A stretch of DNA of 64,000 nucleotides from Fistulifera solaris (lineage: Eukaryota > Bacillariophyta > Bacillariophyceae > Naviculales > Stauroneidaceae): the NCBI GenBank assembly GCA_030295235.1, contig AP026123.1:2170001-2234000 (forward strand), read 5' to 3'. The translations under genes and the position numbers were made by a program. The first letter of the stretch is position 1. Every line of letters begins with the position of its first letter. The notes under the pieces were generated by a model. The model did no database searches. It was not told the DNA's origin and saw only the letters and a list, made by a program, of their open reading frames with translations. Below are positions 9,992 to 23,400 of the stretch, piece by piece.

Positions 9992-12900
9992 CGCTTCCTC
10001 TGCTTCAAGTGACCATAAAGCTCCGCACTTTATAACAACTACTTCGTTCGACGAAATGGCTGACGCTAACGCCGAACAACGCCAACCAAAACCTCGCTGC
10101 TCCCGTAGCAGTAGCCTTTGCTCTAAGCCCGGCTTGAGCACCCACCATGTCATCGACTTCTCTACTCGCTGAAGGATCTCGCCTCTACGAAATGGCGACC
10201 AAGCAGATTGGAGATGAACGATTCGACTGCGATCCCGGTCGCATGCGCTCTCCTTCATCGAAGGACTTAGCATCCGTGCTAGCAACTTTGGTTGGGGGCC
10301 GATCTTCAACATCCCCGACGATATCGAAGCCATCGAGCCTGTCCAGAACACCACCAACCTCCTCTCCAACTACGGAGACATTACTTTGGAGCACATTCAA
10401 GCTCACGCACGCACATACATCGGTACCCAGACCCGTGCAGCGCCAAGACTCCTACATGGCAGCCAACTGCCTCATTTCCTCTCTAAGCCCAGCCGCCATC
10501 GATCGCATCACGATCTGGCGGGACCAGTACACCTTTGATGGTATCCCCAGCGGGCCTTGCCTGTTCAAAGTCATCATCCGTGAGACTTACATTGACACAA
10601 ATGCAACGGTCACGCATTCGCACGCAGCTCTCCAGTTTGGACCAGTACTTACCTAAGATTCAGCACAACATCACCAAGATGAACCAGCAAGTTAAACAGC
10701 TATTGGAAGGCTTGGCAGCGCGAGGAGAAACCACAAACGATCTTCTTGGCGAATCTCTTTAAGGGTTACAAGGCAGCCTCCGATCGCACCTTTGTCAACT
10801 ACATCCTGAAGAAAGAAGAAGATTACCACGAAGGTCTTCCGATGACACCGGATCACCTCATGAACCTAGCAGATAACAAGTACAAGACCTTGGTACAACT
10901 TTCTCTGTGGAACGCGCCTTCGGAAGAAGAAAAGATTCTCGCATTGGAGGCAAAACTCCAAAAGTTGGAAAGCAAAAGAAGACCGAAAACAAGCCAAAGC
11001 ATCAAGCCAAAAGCAAACCCCAGCGCAACAGAAACACTCCCAAGCCAGACTGGATGTCGGTGCCTCCAAAGGACGACGAACCCAAGCAGAAAACAGTTGA
11101 GGGAAGCGAGTACTTCTGGTGCGAAAAGCATAACTCATGGGGCAAACACAAGACGGTTGATTGTCGCCAAGCCAACATCCGCAGACCGGGAGTCTCCAAA
11201 CCCGGGGCGAAGAAAGAGCGACTCGTCAAAGCGCTAGCTGCACTCCTCAATGACAGCGACAGCGATGAGGACGACAACGTAGATGAGTATTCGGACGCGA
11301 AGTGACAACGGCAAGCGACAGTGAATGACTTACCAAGTCTATCTGGCGGTACCTCAGCTTCAGCTGGGACTGGCTTCTTGCCTGCACCGCAACCCTGATC
11401 TACTGCTTGTTCTTTGACCACGTTAATGACATTGCGACTCGCTACATTCCTAAACGACTTCGAAAGGAAACCATTAGTAAGCGATTGAAAACACTTGGTC
11501 AACGGGTCGGCAGTCCAATTCAGACTTACCTGGTCCGCATTCACACAGTATGGATACGAAATTCCACGACCCGAACGGTCCTTCACAAGAGGCGAAAAGC
11601 AGCAAGGCAGGCACTCTACTTTTCTCATACACCACTCATTCGATTCCGCAATCCAATAGCCAGATGGTGGAGACAATGGAAACTGCGTCAAAGGAGATAT
11701 GTGTTAATGATGACAGCGATGTGTTACAGTGCAAACGCGGTCCCACAAGTACTTACCAAGACTTTTGATACCGATTCAGTTCCAATTGGTGTCGACAATA
11801 GATGCTCAGCGTGCATCTCCCATGTCGCGACGGACTTTGTTGGAAAACTACAGGAGACCAACTTGATTATCAAGGCTTTGGCGGTAACCGCACCAGCAAT
11901 GTGATGAAAGGCACTCTGAAATGGTCATGGGAAAATGATGAGGGCAAGATGACATCATTCACGATTCCAAACTCATACTACGTACCAGACGGCAAAGTTC
12001 GACTTCTATCACCGCAACATTGGGCAAAATACACCGGAAACAAACTCTCTGGATGTGATACCACGAGCAAACATGCGATTCTGTATTGGGGCAGCAACAA
12101 GAAAACAATTCCGATTGATCCACGCTCAAACGTTGCAACGTTTTACTCCGCCCCCTGGCTGCCGCGAATTTCAAAACCTTCTGCTTCGAAGCATCGATTC
12201 CTGACGATGAAGACGACAATCCGCTTTGTTTCGATGCAAACACAGTCGACACAACACCTTCAGAGGGAGCGAGCGCAGATTCAGAGGGAGCTGAACCATT
12301 TCGCAGCCGCACAGTTGACTTCGAGTTCGACGGCAATCAACAACAACACAAACCGGTCATACAGGAAAGTGACACAACAACAAGTCAAACAGTTCCAGCA
12401 GCCGAATTGCTCACTTACCATCGTCTTTATGGTCATGCGCCGATGGAGAAGCTTCAGGAATTGGCGAAGCAAGGAGTTATTCCACGCCGACTTGCAACGT
12501 GTCCGACACCGGTGTGCACCGCCCTGTTTTTACGGAAAAGCAACAAAGCGTCAGTGGCGAACGAAACCAGCTAAACAAAGCAAAACCCTTCACAAGCCTA
12601 CTCACCCCGGCGAAGTTGTTGCTGTGGATCAAATGGTATCACCCACGCCCTGGCCTCATTGCGCAGCTCACAGGAATCTTGACGACAAAACGCTATTTGT
12701 ACTAGCCACCGTCTTCGCCGACCTTTATTCCAGCTTGAGTTATGTTCACCTGCAAAAGACACAAAGTGCGAGTGAGACCTTGGAAGCAAAACACGCTTTT
12801 GAACAATACGCTCGAAATTGTGGAGTCGACAAGATCAAACACTATCATGCCGACAATGGAATTTTCAATTCGAACACTTGGGTCAACGATTGCGTAACAA

Positions 12901-15434
12901 ACGGTCAGGGACTTTCCTTTGCAGGAGTTGGAGCACATCATCAAAATGGCAAAGCTGAACGCATAGGACAATTGCAAGAACTCACTCGAGCGATGCTGAT
13001 CGATGCACAACACAAGTGGCCGCAAGCCATCACAACTCACCTGTGGCCTTATGCTTTGCGCGCATGGCAAACGATTCCATCAACCACATGCCAAACATGA
13101 AGCACCCTGAGCGCCGTACTCCTTATCAACTCTTCGCCAACACGGATATTCATTCGAATCCAATTCATTGGAAACCATTCGGTTGCCCAGTATTTGTTCT
13201 TGACGCCAGCGCTTCAAGGAGGAAAAAGTCGGATATTTCACAAATGGCGCTCTGCGCTCACATCTCGGAATTTATTTGGGACGTTCTCCAGTACACAGCC
13301 GTTCTGTCGCCCTGGTACTGAACCCAGACACAGGACTCGTCAGTCCCCAGTTTCACGTCAAATTTGATTCGAAATTCCAAACTGTTCCGGACCTTGCGAA
13401 AACATGTTTGTGGCAACTCAAAGCCGGTTTTATTGCCGCTCCAAGCGCAAATCCTCAACAATCCACGCCTACATTGTCGGATACACCTACTACTACACCC
13501 GCCGACCTCTCTCCGTTACCGATGCCGCTGCCGACCGCACCACCTGATGACAATGTTCCGTCCACCGATCGTCAACCTGAACCACTTTCCTCTCCATCGC
13601 CACCACAATCTCAGAGGGAGAGACGCAGCACTCGCCAACGACGTCCCGTTACTCGATTAATAGAGATCATGATCGCAATGTTCGCTAGTGAACTCAGTCA
13701 ATCATCGGCCGACATCAAAGGGGAACTTTTGCTTACGAATCTCTTCAAACCGCCTCAGCAAAACTCAATCCACCGGATCCATTCTATGTTTTCAAAACGA
13801 GCGCCGACCCCGATTCAATGTATTTGCATCAAGCTCGCAAACAACCCGATTGGCCGGAGTTTTCCAAAGGCATGGACGCCGAAATCGAGGATCAAATGGC
13901 AAATGGAAATTTCTCATTGTTTCCAAGGAGTCAAGTTCCAGAGGGAGCAACGATTCTACCAACAGTATGGCAACTTCGCCGCAAACGAGACATTATGACA
14001 CCTTGAAGTCAAGAAGTGGAAAGCGACTGACTATTGATGGGTCACGGATGAAATATGGTCGCTGACTATGAATTGACCTACTCTCCGGTTGCTAATTGGA
14101 CTTCAATCCGCTTGTTACTAGCAATGGTGATCATACATGGTTGGCATACGAAGCAACTCGATTATGTTCAGGCATTTCCTCAGGCTTCGCGCGACAAAGA
14201 AATTTATCTGTCCATTCCGAAAGGATATACAATACACGGAGCATCCCCGGACGATTATGTTCTGAAAGTCCACAAGAATGTTTATGGAGCAAAGGATGCA
14301 AGTCGAACATGGTTCCTTTATTTGCGAAAGTAACTATTTGAGATCGGTTTCAAGCAATCGGAATACGACGAATGTGTGTTTTACTACAAGAGCACGATGT
14401 ATGTTCTATATACCGACGACAGTATTCTTGGAGGTCCTAATGAAAAGGAAATTGAGGAAATTATTGAAAAGATGAAACAGATCAAACTAGACATTACAGT
14501 TGAGGGAGATTTATCGGATTTTCTGGGAGTTAATATCAACAGGATCGGTGAATCAACAATTGAATTGAAACAGCCACAACTCATCGACCGATAATCAAAG
14601 ACATGAAATTCGACCAGAAGGAAGTTAAAACAAAGGATATTCCAATGGCATCATCGAAGCTACTTTCGCAGCATCCCAAATCGCCGCCATTTGACAAAAG
14701 TTTTCATTACACTTCAGTCATCGGAAAAATGAACTACCTGACGCGAGGATCCAGGCCAGACATCGCCCTATGCGGTACATCAATGCGCACGCTTTGCATC
14801 AAACCCAAGGAAAGAACATGGAGATGCAATGAGATGGCTTACAAAGTATCTGATAGGGACAAGGGACAAAGGAATGATTCTGCACCCAGACGTCTCTAGA
14901 AGCTTGGAAGTTCATGTCGACGCCGATTTCGCAGGCAATTGGGATCCAGAGATCGCTTTTGAGGACCTAAACACAGCTCGCCTCCAGACACGGATTTTTC
15001 ATCACCTATGCCGGAGTATTGTTGCATCACAAGAGTCAACTTCAGACAGAGATTGCATTGAGTTCCACCGAGCTTAATTCACCGGATTGAGCTACGCACT
15101 CAGAGATGCAATTCCTATCATGAACACTTTGAAGGAGATGCAATCACTCGGATTTGATGTGAAAGAGTGGAGGCCAAAAGTCCATTGCAAAGTATTTGAG
15201 GACAACTCGGGAGCTCTGGAAATCGCAAAAGTTCCGAAGGCTCGACCAAGGACGAAGCATTTGAATGTCAAACTGCACCATTTTCGGTCATACGTTGACA
15301 GCGGAGATATAACAATCCACAAAATCGATACTCGAACAAGTTGCGGATATTCTAACGAAACCACTCACATTTGATCTCTTTGCCAAACATCGGAAGGCAA
15401 TTCTCGGATGGTGAGATCGCAGTTCGAGAGGGAG

Positions 15435-15802
15435 TGTTGAATAACCAGTCACGCACGTGTCTACAATAAACGGAAAGACATGTGCACTACATATTACATG
15501 ATACTGAAAACGAGAAGCGAACAGCAATCTACCTAATCCCGAATCCTCGTTATTCAAAGAACTAACAGCTGCCGAAGGAACCTAAACTATTACTGACAAA
15601 GAACAATGCCAGCAGCTTCTGCATATTCTACATGAATCAAATGAGAACAATGAAGAGACAAACAAGAATTCAAATCAATAGGATAACTTCATTTACTAGC
15701 TCATAATTTTAACAAGCAATCCGTTTGCAGCAATCCGTTTGCACCAAGTTAATTTTGTCAAGCCCAATCCATAGACGGCTCCGGCACCTGTGGATTTCAA
15801 GA
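15435..15802 (+). repeat. 3' LTR of copia element
   Basis: About 368 bp, apparently identical to the LTR at 9624-9991, preceded by a purine-rich tract and followed by the AGGGC target-site copy. Confidence 0.9.
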
Positions 15803-16125
15803 AAGGGCGCCGCTGTCATGATGTAGCAACAAGCATCGTTGCAGCGATGCGATCGCGATGATGATGCGGCAATGAATTGTTTACTGCGGTAGAGTTCAAG
15901 GTATTTTGACAGGGAATCGCTTGAAAGCTCGAACCATAATGAGGCGCGAGGTTCTCACATTTTTGCGCCTCGCATCGTCGCGTTTCGTCGCGTCCGCGAC
16001 AACAACAACAACGCAATCAACAATGCAACTCATAACAATGCAAATAAATCATCACTCGCGCAATCAATCTACTTTTGCGTCCTTGATTGACTTTCTCATT
16101 TGAATGTAGAATAGCAGTTTCAATA

Positions 16126-16670
16126 ATGTATACAAAATGCCGACCGTTGCTGTCGTTGAGACGCCCGATGCTCTCACGCCGCTGCTTCGCGGAAGACGCC
16201 TTTCGCGTCTTTGATTTGCCACTCCGGTTTGCCCTCGATGAAACGGCACTTCGACAGCACTATCGTCAACTCATGGCACAACATCATCCCGATCGAAGTT
16301 TTGGTAACGATGACATGGCTTCGTTGATTACACGATCGTACGACACCTTGCGCTACAAACACCGCCGGGCGATGCATTTGATGGAATTGTTGGGACAGCC
16401 GGTCGATGAATCGTCGTCGGGGGATTTGGTGGGTCCGGGATTTTTATTCGAAATGATGGAAGCGCGAGAAGAGATCGAAGGTGTGGGGAAGATGATCAAT
16501 TGCGGCCCTTGTTGGACGAGAATCGACGGCGCATGGAGGATATGGCGGTTCAACTCGATCAGGCTGTGCAACAGAACGATTTGGAGACGGCGAAACGACT
16601 TACGGCCCGATTGCAGTATTTGAATCGATTAGAAGAAACGATCCGGGAGAAAATGGATACTATAGATTAA
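16126..16670 (+). CDS. hscB: Mitochondrial J-domain co-chaperone HscB/Jac1
   Basis: Fe-S cluster biogenesis co-chaperone that delivers scaffold IscU to mitochondrial Hsp70 and stimulates its ATPase. Start chosen at ATG 16126, giving an Arg-rich, acid-free leader (RPLLSLRRPMLSRR) suited to mitochondrial import. The J-domain has the HPD tripeptide in HHPDRS. The HscB C-terminal domain follows, with FLFEMMEAREEIE and the later helical region LETAKRLTARLQYLNRL. The frame changes at the G run 16485-16488, where one base appears missing; both halves match the family closely, so a sequencing error is likely. The length of about 180 aa fits the family. The stop at 16670 belongs to the second frame. 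Confidence 0.85.
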
Positions 16671-17830
16671 TTGTAAATTATTTGATCTGAAGTATGGGTG
16701 CCGTGCCCGGTTCGTTCGAAAAGATATAGGAGTGTACATGCTCTTCAAATCACAGATCAGGCTATGTAGCAGTTTTGAGCCTTGCTCTTCTTACGAGCCG
16801 TCATAAGAAGACTAGGCAGTAACCTGCACTAAGATTCGGTTTCCTTTCACACAAAGAATGGCAAAATAGTGAGAAATAGACTGCGTCTTACACAAAAAGA
16901 CCAGTCGAGAACTGTCGTAGGTCATTCCAGGACCATCATGGCTAGAGAAAGCAAGCAAGAAGTCCAACTATATTGACACTTCAGATATTCTAGCAAGCGT
17001 TGTGACCGATCTCAACACGAATATAGAAGCGGAGACCGGAGATACGACTTGCTGGTCCGAATCAATCTTTTTCTTTGCTCCAACTCACCTTTATATCGTC
17101 GAGCGTCGATGCTTGATGAATCATCTAGAAACCGGAAGCTGTCTTTTAGGATCACAAATAAGCGAAACAGAGAAAAAGATCAGAAACCTTTAGCCATTGA
17201 ATATTGATAAAATGTGGAAGATCAATCCAGGACCACGTTGCTATGGACACCTAGCACGGAGTCCCCCTTTAGTGATCTTCCGAAAATTGTCACTCTTGCA
17301 AGATTTAACTATGAACCAGTCTTTACACGGAAACGTAAAGACAGGAGATTCCGCTTGCTTATAGGAGAGTGAACGAAACGTACCTCGATCGCGCCGGGTC
17401 GAGGCCGTTTCCGCCTTCACAAAATATCATTCTCGTCTCATTGTGAAATCAGTTCTCTGGTTAGCATATATGACAAGTTTGCTTGTCAAATCATCGAAAA
17501 AGATGGTAAGATCGTCAAGACGAAATCGTCAACGGCATTTTTGTGTCGACGCGAAAAGATTTTCATCGCGTCTTTTTGTGCGGTTCCGTGTAAGCGCGTG
17601 TGACGGACAAACGAGACTAGAGGTCGATCTTGCCTTGCTTGTTGCTTGTTGCAAAGAGCAATTGCTCTTTGGCTTGTTGCGCTGGATCACACCTCTAGCC
17701 TAGACGATAAGTGCTAATCCTGTAATGCAAATAAACTGAAAAGGAGTAAGCCGCAAACACAACATATAGAATGTCATACTAAACAGGTTTTTGTTCTAAA
17801 TGTTAAGTTTCGAAAAGGCGCACGCCAGGA
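16671..17830. other. Intergenic, no gene recognised
   Basis: Between the stops of the convergent hscB and BET3 genes. Small open frames occur (for example 17002-17193 and 17443-17703) but none looks conserved. No tRNA-like or repeat structure was recognised. Confidence 0.4.
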
Positions 17831-18421
17831 TTATTCTTCTTGATACTCTTCTCCCGCCCCGCCTTGCAAAACTTGCTTCAAAACAACTTTGAGTTCGTGA
17901 ATTTCTTTATTTCCCGTCGTTGTGGAGCTCGATATCGAAACATCGCAATCGAATTGTAACATTTCGAGCATGCCCCGCAACATCCCCGCCAACAATTGAC
18001 TGTACTGCAAATCCTGTCGATCTTCCGGTAACTCCACAAAGACCATGAGCGGATTCTCGTTCATTTTGACAATGTACTGATCGTCCGCACTCGTCACAAT
18101 CTCCACCGTCACTCCCAAAAACAATTTCATGGCCACTTTGACGACATCGACCGTTTCCATGAATTGTTGCGATACTTTCAATTCTGGTGCTTTCGCCAAT
18201 ACTTCTTCAATAAAGCGAATACCAATCGAATGTCCCATACGATCCAATTCAGCCTGAATTTCGGTCGTCTGCTCCAAATCACGCACGAGTTCCGCCACCA
18301 AAGCGCCGTACGTCAAGGCAAAGAATTCCGCATTCGCTTTGGGTTGTTTTTGCCACAGTGCGTTCGCTTGGGCGTTGATCGTTTTGCTGGTAGTTGCCGT
18401 TGTGGAAGTAGAAGATGACAT
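17831..18421 (-). CDS. BET3: TRAPP complex subunit Bet3 (TRAPPC3)
   Basis: Core subunit of the TRAPP tethering complex at the Golgi, which acts as the exchange factor for Rab1/Ypt1. The 196 aa length is typical. Family motifs are clear: FFALTYGALVAELVRDLE near residue 33, MGHSIGIRFIEE near 65, ENPLMVFVELPE near 125 and LLAGMLRGMLEMLQFD near 145. The Ser/Thr-rich first 15 residues are extra. The cysteine that is palmitoylated in animal Bet3 (in a GRCHDF context) aligns with serine here (KVSQQF). Single exon. Divergent from the glycosyltransferase gene, with about 280 bases between starts. Confidence 0.9.
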   Translation of the reverse strand: MSSSTSTTATTSKTINAQANALWQKQPKANAEFFALTYGALVAELVRDLEQTTEIQAELDRMGHSIGIRFIEEVLAKAPELKVSQQFMETVDVVKVAMKLFLGVTVEIVTSADDQYIVKMNENPLMVFVELPEDRQDLQYSQLLAGMLRGMLEMLQFDCDVSISSSTTTGNKEIHELKVVLKQVLQGGAGEEYQEE

Positions 18422-18700
18422 GCTACGATGAAAGAGATTTGAAACAATGATAACAGCAGCCTGACTTCAGAGCAATAAGAAATGCGCCTCGCATCGCTTT
18501 TGCGAAGCATCGTCCGTCGTCCGTACCAGGTACTTTGTATTATGGTGGATAGATCGACATAAAGTCGTAGCGGTACACAATGACCGGAAAATGTCCGCGC
18601 GGGAAAACGCACATCGAAAAAGAAAAAGCAACGACCGATGTTTATTTTCCTCTTTATATCAGGCGTTGTAACCCCTCATTCATTCTATCTTTCTAGCACA

Positions 18701-20357
18701 ATGAAATATCCCCGATCACTGTTTTTACGAAAAACTCCGCCACAACAGCGAAAACGGTTCGCCGGTTGGGCTTTCTACATTTCGTTCGGAGGCATTTTGT
18801 GCGTCTCGACCCTTCTTTTACATTCGGTCATGACGACTCGTTGTCGGAAGCTTCACTCAGCGTGTTCTTCAATCCCTCTCAATCAAACAACAATGACATT
18901 GACTGCCCCTTTCGAGATTCTCCTATCTACAAAAAAGTTTACGTCTATCCAAATCACGGGGATGTTGCACAAGGATGGTCGGGAGAGATGTTATCGGAAT
19001 ACGGGAAAGACCCCCAACATCCCCGATGGCCTTTTCTGGACCTCGATATACAAGCGCGCGCCGCTGGAACGGGCCATTACAACATTTTGAGTCAAAATGT
19101 ACAGTACAACACCGAATTGCTCGTGCGAGAAATCATGATTCATCCGCATTCCTGCCTACGAACGTACGATCCCGAAGAAGCCACGTTGTTTTATGTTCCC
19201 TATTTGCCCTCGATTGAACATCACCGTGGTTTGGATGGATTCCGTGACATTGATTATTCAACATCACCGTACGGGCAGGCCATTATGGATATTGTTGACA
19301 AGCAAGACTATACGGGATGGGAACAACATTTTGGATTGACTTCCAAGTATTGGAAGCGTCGAGAAGGAGCCGATCATATTCTGGTCTTTTCGGAACCGAT
19401 GCACGGATTGTACCATCCTCGGAGCAAGAGAGGGAATTTTCATTTCATTCATTCGCAAAAACAATTGACACCGCCCATTGTGATTTCGGTAGAACTCAGT
19501 AAAACCTTTGTGGATATGTATCCCCAATGTGCCGCCAAGAATATTTTAATGCCGTATCCGAATACCGATGGCAATTGGTTCAATGGAAAACTCGAGGCAG
19601 AAGCCTGGCAATTACTGCACGCACAAGGGAATACGACCGTGAGCGAGATCCTGTCGTCGGTTGCATTGCGGGCGGAACAAACATTCACGACTCCCCGTCC
19701 GATCCCTCAATTTTACAGTGCCGGCAATCACGGCACGTGCACCAAACTACGGAAAGCCATGAAACAAGATTATGAAAAATGCACACGTTCCTTTATGACC
19801 TTGTCACAAACACTCCAAGTCAAAAATTACGCGTTGGGCATGCGACTGTCGACCTTTGTCCGTGTCCCGGAGGCGATTCTCCTAGTGCGAAACGTCATTA
19901 CGACGCCCTGATTGCCCAGTGCATTCCCATTATCTTATCGTATGACTTTGTTTGGCCTTTTACAAACGAATTCGATTCGGGCATAACGTTGGATCCGAGT
20001 GTGTTTGCCTTGCGGCTTCCAGCGGAAGAGTACGATACACCTCTTTTGGATCCCAACACGTGTCAACCCGTGAACGAGTCACGGCGGGGACTGCAACACT
20101 ATCTGGAGTCGATATCGCCAGCCGAAATTGAGCGCCTTCGTCAAGGCGCGGAAATGGCGCGGAAACTGTATGCTTGGTACGAATATGATGACAAATTGGT
20201 AGAAAATCCGCTTCGCGAAGGAGTCCTTCCGACAGGTGGTGCCGCCCACCAGCTGGTGAAAATGCTGGCCGAGCGAGCGAATGGAGTTCGGTGGCCGGCT
20301 TGCCGCGAAGAGTTGAAACTTCCTCGTGAGCCGGACGCTACAAAATTCAAATGCTAA
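18701..20357 (+). CDS. GT47 exostosin-family glycosyltransferase
   Basis: Probable Golgi type II membrane glycosyltransferase. A basic cytoplasmic tail (MKYPRSLFLRKTPPQQRKR) is followed by one membrane anchor (about residues 20-45). The lumenal GT47 domain starts at VYVYPNHGD and continues through ATLFYVPYLPS, HILVFSEP and a C-terminal nucleotide-sugar-binding part with CPCPGGDSPSAKRHYDAL and CIPIILSYDF. The frame changes twice, at T runs 18816-18819 and 19855-19857, each consistent with one lost T; the protein is conserved across both. Total about 550 aa. The sugar and acceptor cannot be told. An alternative is a broken gene, but the decay would have to be very recent. Confidence 0.8.
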
Positions 20358-20459
20358 ACTTACGCTGCTGGTAATGATATCTCTTAAATTTTTAAAGTTA
20401 CTATTTGCGACGTAATTAAATTCCCTTCTTGCGAATTCAGCTGCAAAATACGGCTCATT

Positions 20460-23400
20460 TTAACAGTGGTCCTGAAGGCGAAGTCTTGGAAGCACGTTCA
20501 TGGACTGCAACTCTTGGAAAAGTAACTTGCACGCGTACGGCAAGCGGATGTCGGCCACATTTTCACCTGATCTACAATATTGACACCAATTCTCGTACTG
20601 AAGTAGACCACACGTTAAACACACGGTAGCGGAAAATGCATCTGACGAATGCATCAGCCGTTCCATAATCAGGTTCGACGCTCCATAGGCAATCAGGCAA
20701 TCTCTTTCCATCTCACCAAGACGAAGACCACCATCCCGGGATCGCCCTTCAGTGGGTTGCCGAGTAAGTACAGCGCGCGGGCCTCTAGCACGAGCATGGG
20801 CCTTGTCTAGCACCATGTGCTTTAGTTTCTGGTAAAACACGGGCCCGGAAAAGATGTAAGCATCTAAGGGCTCTCCGTTAGTTCCACTATAAAGGATATC
20901 CTTTCCCGTATAATTCAAACCGTTACGAAGAAGCGCTTCAGATGCCGAAACATCCGTATCAGCAGAACCATGCTCTTCTCCGAAGGCAGAAGAGTAAGCC
21001 TGTCGACCTTCATACACACCGGCTTTTCCGACCAATAACTCAAGCAGCTTACCAACAGTCATTCGAGACGGAAAACCATGGGGATTCATGATAAGGTCGG
21101 GACAGTGTCCATGATCGTTGAAGGGCAGATCTTCCTCGGGAACAATCAAGCCACACACGCCTTTCTGACCGTGTCGAGATGCGAACTTGTCTCCAATCTC
21201 AGGTCGACGAACCTGCCTTAACATCACCTTGATCAGGAACTGTTCATTTGCATTTGACGTGATCAATACTTTGTCGACGTAGGAAGGAGCTGGGCCGCGA
21301 TACGGCATAGCAGAAGGTTTGTACTGAACGTTGGGGTTGCCTGTCGCCATACCGAAACCAATATCAGCGCCTACGATGTTTGTTGTGGTGTCAGTTGGTG
21401 ATTCCTTGTTTACCATGATGAACCCGTTGTCCATGGGCTCGCCCACCTTGCAGATACCGTCCAAGTCGATCGCTTGATATTTCATGAACCGTTTGTCTTG
21501 ATCACCGTCGGCGAAGGCAGATGCATCCGTCGGCGGACCTCGAGTACGATCCCTTGTGCCGTTCGCATATCGCCGGACACTGAAAACAGGTGTTTATCAA
21601 ATGGGAGCTGATGATTGTGACGCAATGCGGTCCAAGAAAAGTCTTACCTTGTTTGATGCTTTTTCAGCACCATGCACCGTCCAAAACCTCTATCGATTGA
21701 TGATTTGTTCAGAATGATGGCATCCTCAATATCGTACCCACTATAGCTCATAACAGCGATGCACGCATTTTGTCCACCAGGAATGTTATCGAAATCGACA
21801 AGATCTAGAGTTCGACTCTTGACCATGGGCTTTTGTGGGTAGACTAAACTGTAAAGGAGACCATCCATTCGTACATATTGATTCATCGCCACACAACCCA
21901 TTGCCTGTTTCGCCATTGCCACTGTATAGGTATTTCGTGGACTTTGGTTATGATGAGGATACTGAAATAAGCAGGACCAAAACGCGTGAGCATCGCATGC
22001 AGTCAGTATAAATCGCAAAAGCAAGCCACGAGTATACTCACCGGAATAATGCCTCCTACAACCCCCAGAATCGTGAAAGGATCAATTTCTAGGTGAGTGT
22101 ATCTCATTCTTCGGTTTTCGAGTCCTTGATTGATTGCAACTTCTAAGTCATTCTCCGTAACAGCAATCAGCGTATTATTCTCTTCATTACAGTCGACGTA
22201 TTCAACAACACCTTGACGGAGCAAAGCTTTAATATCCATGATTCCCATGGCTAAAGCCTCTACATGCGCTTGTTTCAGACGAGGCAGTCCTGTGTCATGA
22301 TCGACGATAATCAACGGACGGCATACACGTCCACCATCAGTGGCAATGTGCACTGCCCGCTGTTCTTCATGCAAATATACCGACACAAATTCCCCCGCTA
22401 AGCCTCTGCGCCGCATCTTACGTAGGTCCTCGACAAGCTGTAGGGGGCGAAGATGAATTCCTAGTATCAGTCCATTCAAAAAGACCAAAAAGGCATCCTT
22501 CGAATTTAACTCATTGCCAGACATGCGTCGCACATCTTCGACTCCAAGATCGCGACATAAACGCTCAATGGGATTCGTATCATCTTCGTCAGTGGTAATG
22601 TGGGACAAAAGGGCCAAGTTCTTGACCAAACCGCACGCTTCTCCTTCCGGTGTATCGGCTGGACACAGCATACCCCATTGACTTGGCTGTAACGACCGGG
22701 GTCCCGATACCTTTCGAGTCTTTTCAAACTGCGAATTGATTCTCGTCATCATCCCCAAAGCGGACATGTACGACAGTCGGGATAAAACTTGAGTCACTCC
22801 AGCACGATCCATTCGGAAACGTTTCAAGACCCAGTTTCCTGTCGAAATAGCGTTGATCATACCGTTTGTAATAGTATCGGGTCGGATCGTTTTAACAACA
22901 TCAAATGCTTCCGCCCTATTGGGCTTGGATAAAACCAGATCCGCCTGTCGTTTCAGTTCCTTGTTGAAGATCTTAAACAAATCTTCAAACAACAAACTTA
23001 ACAGATTCCCCGCCAGCTCCAACCGCTTGTTTCCATAATAATCTTTATCGTCCAAAGGCATTTTCCCCAAATGCACTAACAATACGCGTCGCACAATATG
23101 TCCCACAAACATGGCTTTGGCCCGAAAATCGAAATGCACGACGGGCACATGACTCAAAACGACATTGGCCAAGACTTCGCGCGCTTCTTCGGCGGGCGAC
23201 AACGCCTGCCTCCCGCGCGTGCAAACGTATTCCCCGCCGCGGCCGAACGACTCCGAATCTTGGCACCCATGTACGCCAAGGCCTGCTGTTGCGTTTGAAT
23301 GCCGTACCGGTGCGGTTCTTCCAACGACAGCGCCATGGCGTGCACCAATTGCGGAGGATCACAGCCCACGAGTTGCACAATTTCCACATCAGACTCCACG

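Larger units (their letters stand above)
9624..15802 (+). mobile_element. Ty1/copia LTR retrotransposon, CoDi-like, decayed interior
   Basis: Element of about 6.2 kb in copia order: 5' LTR, gag-like region (about 10147-11305, with a Cys/His knuckle-like motif near its end), protease/pre-integrase and integrase region (about 11800-13100, with the Asp and Glu neighbourhoods of a DDE core), reverse transcriptase (about 14055-14600), RNase H (about 14830-15370), polypurine tract (about 15426-15434) and 3' LTR. Integrase before reverse transcriptase places it in Ty1/copia. It is flanked by a 5-6 bp direct repeat (AGGGC, or AAGGGC) at 9618-9623 and 15803-15808. The interior is broken, by about ten breaks. 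The LTRs look identical, so insertion is recent. No clear tRNA primer-binding site was recognised. Confidence 0.9.
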
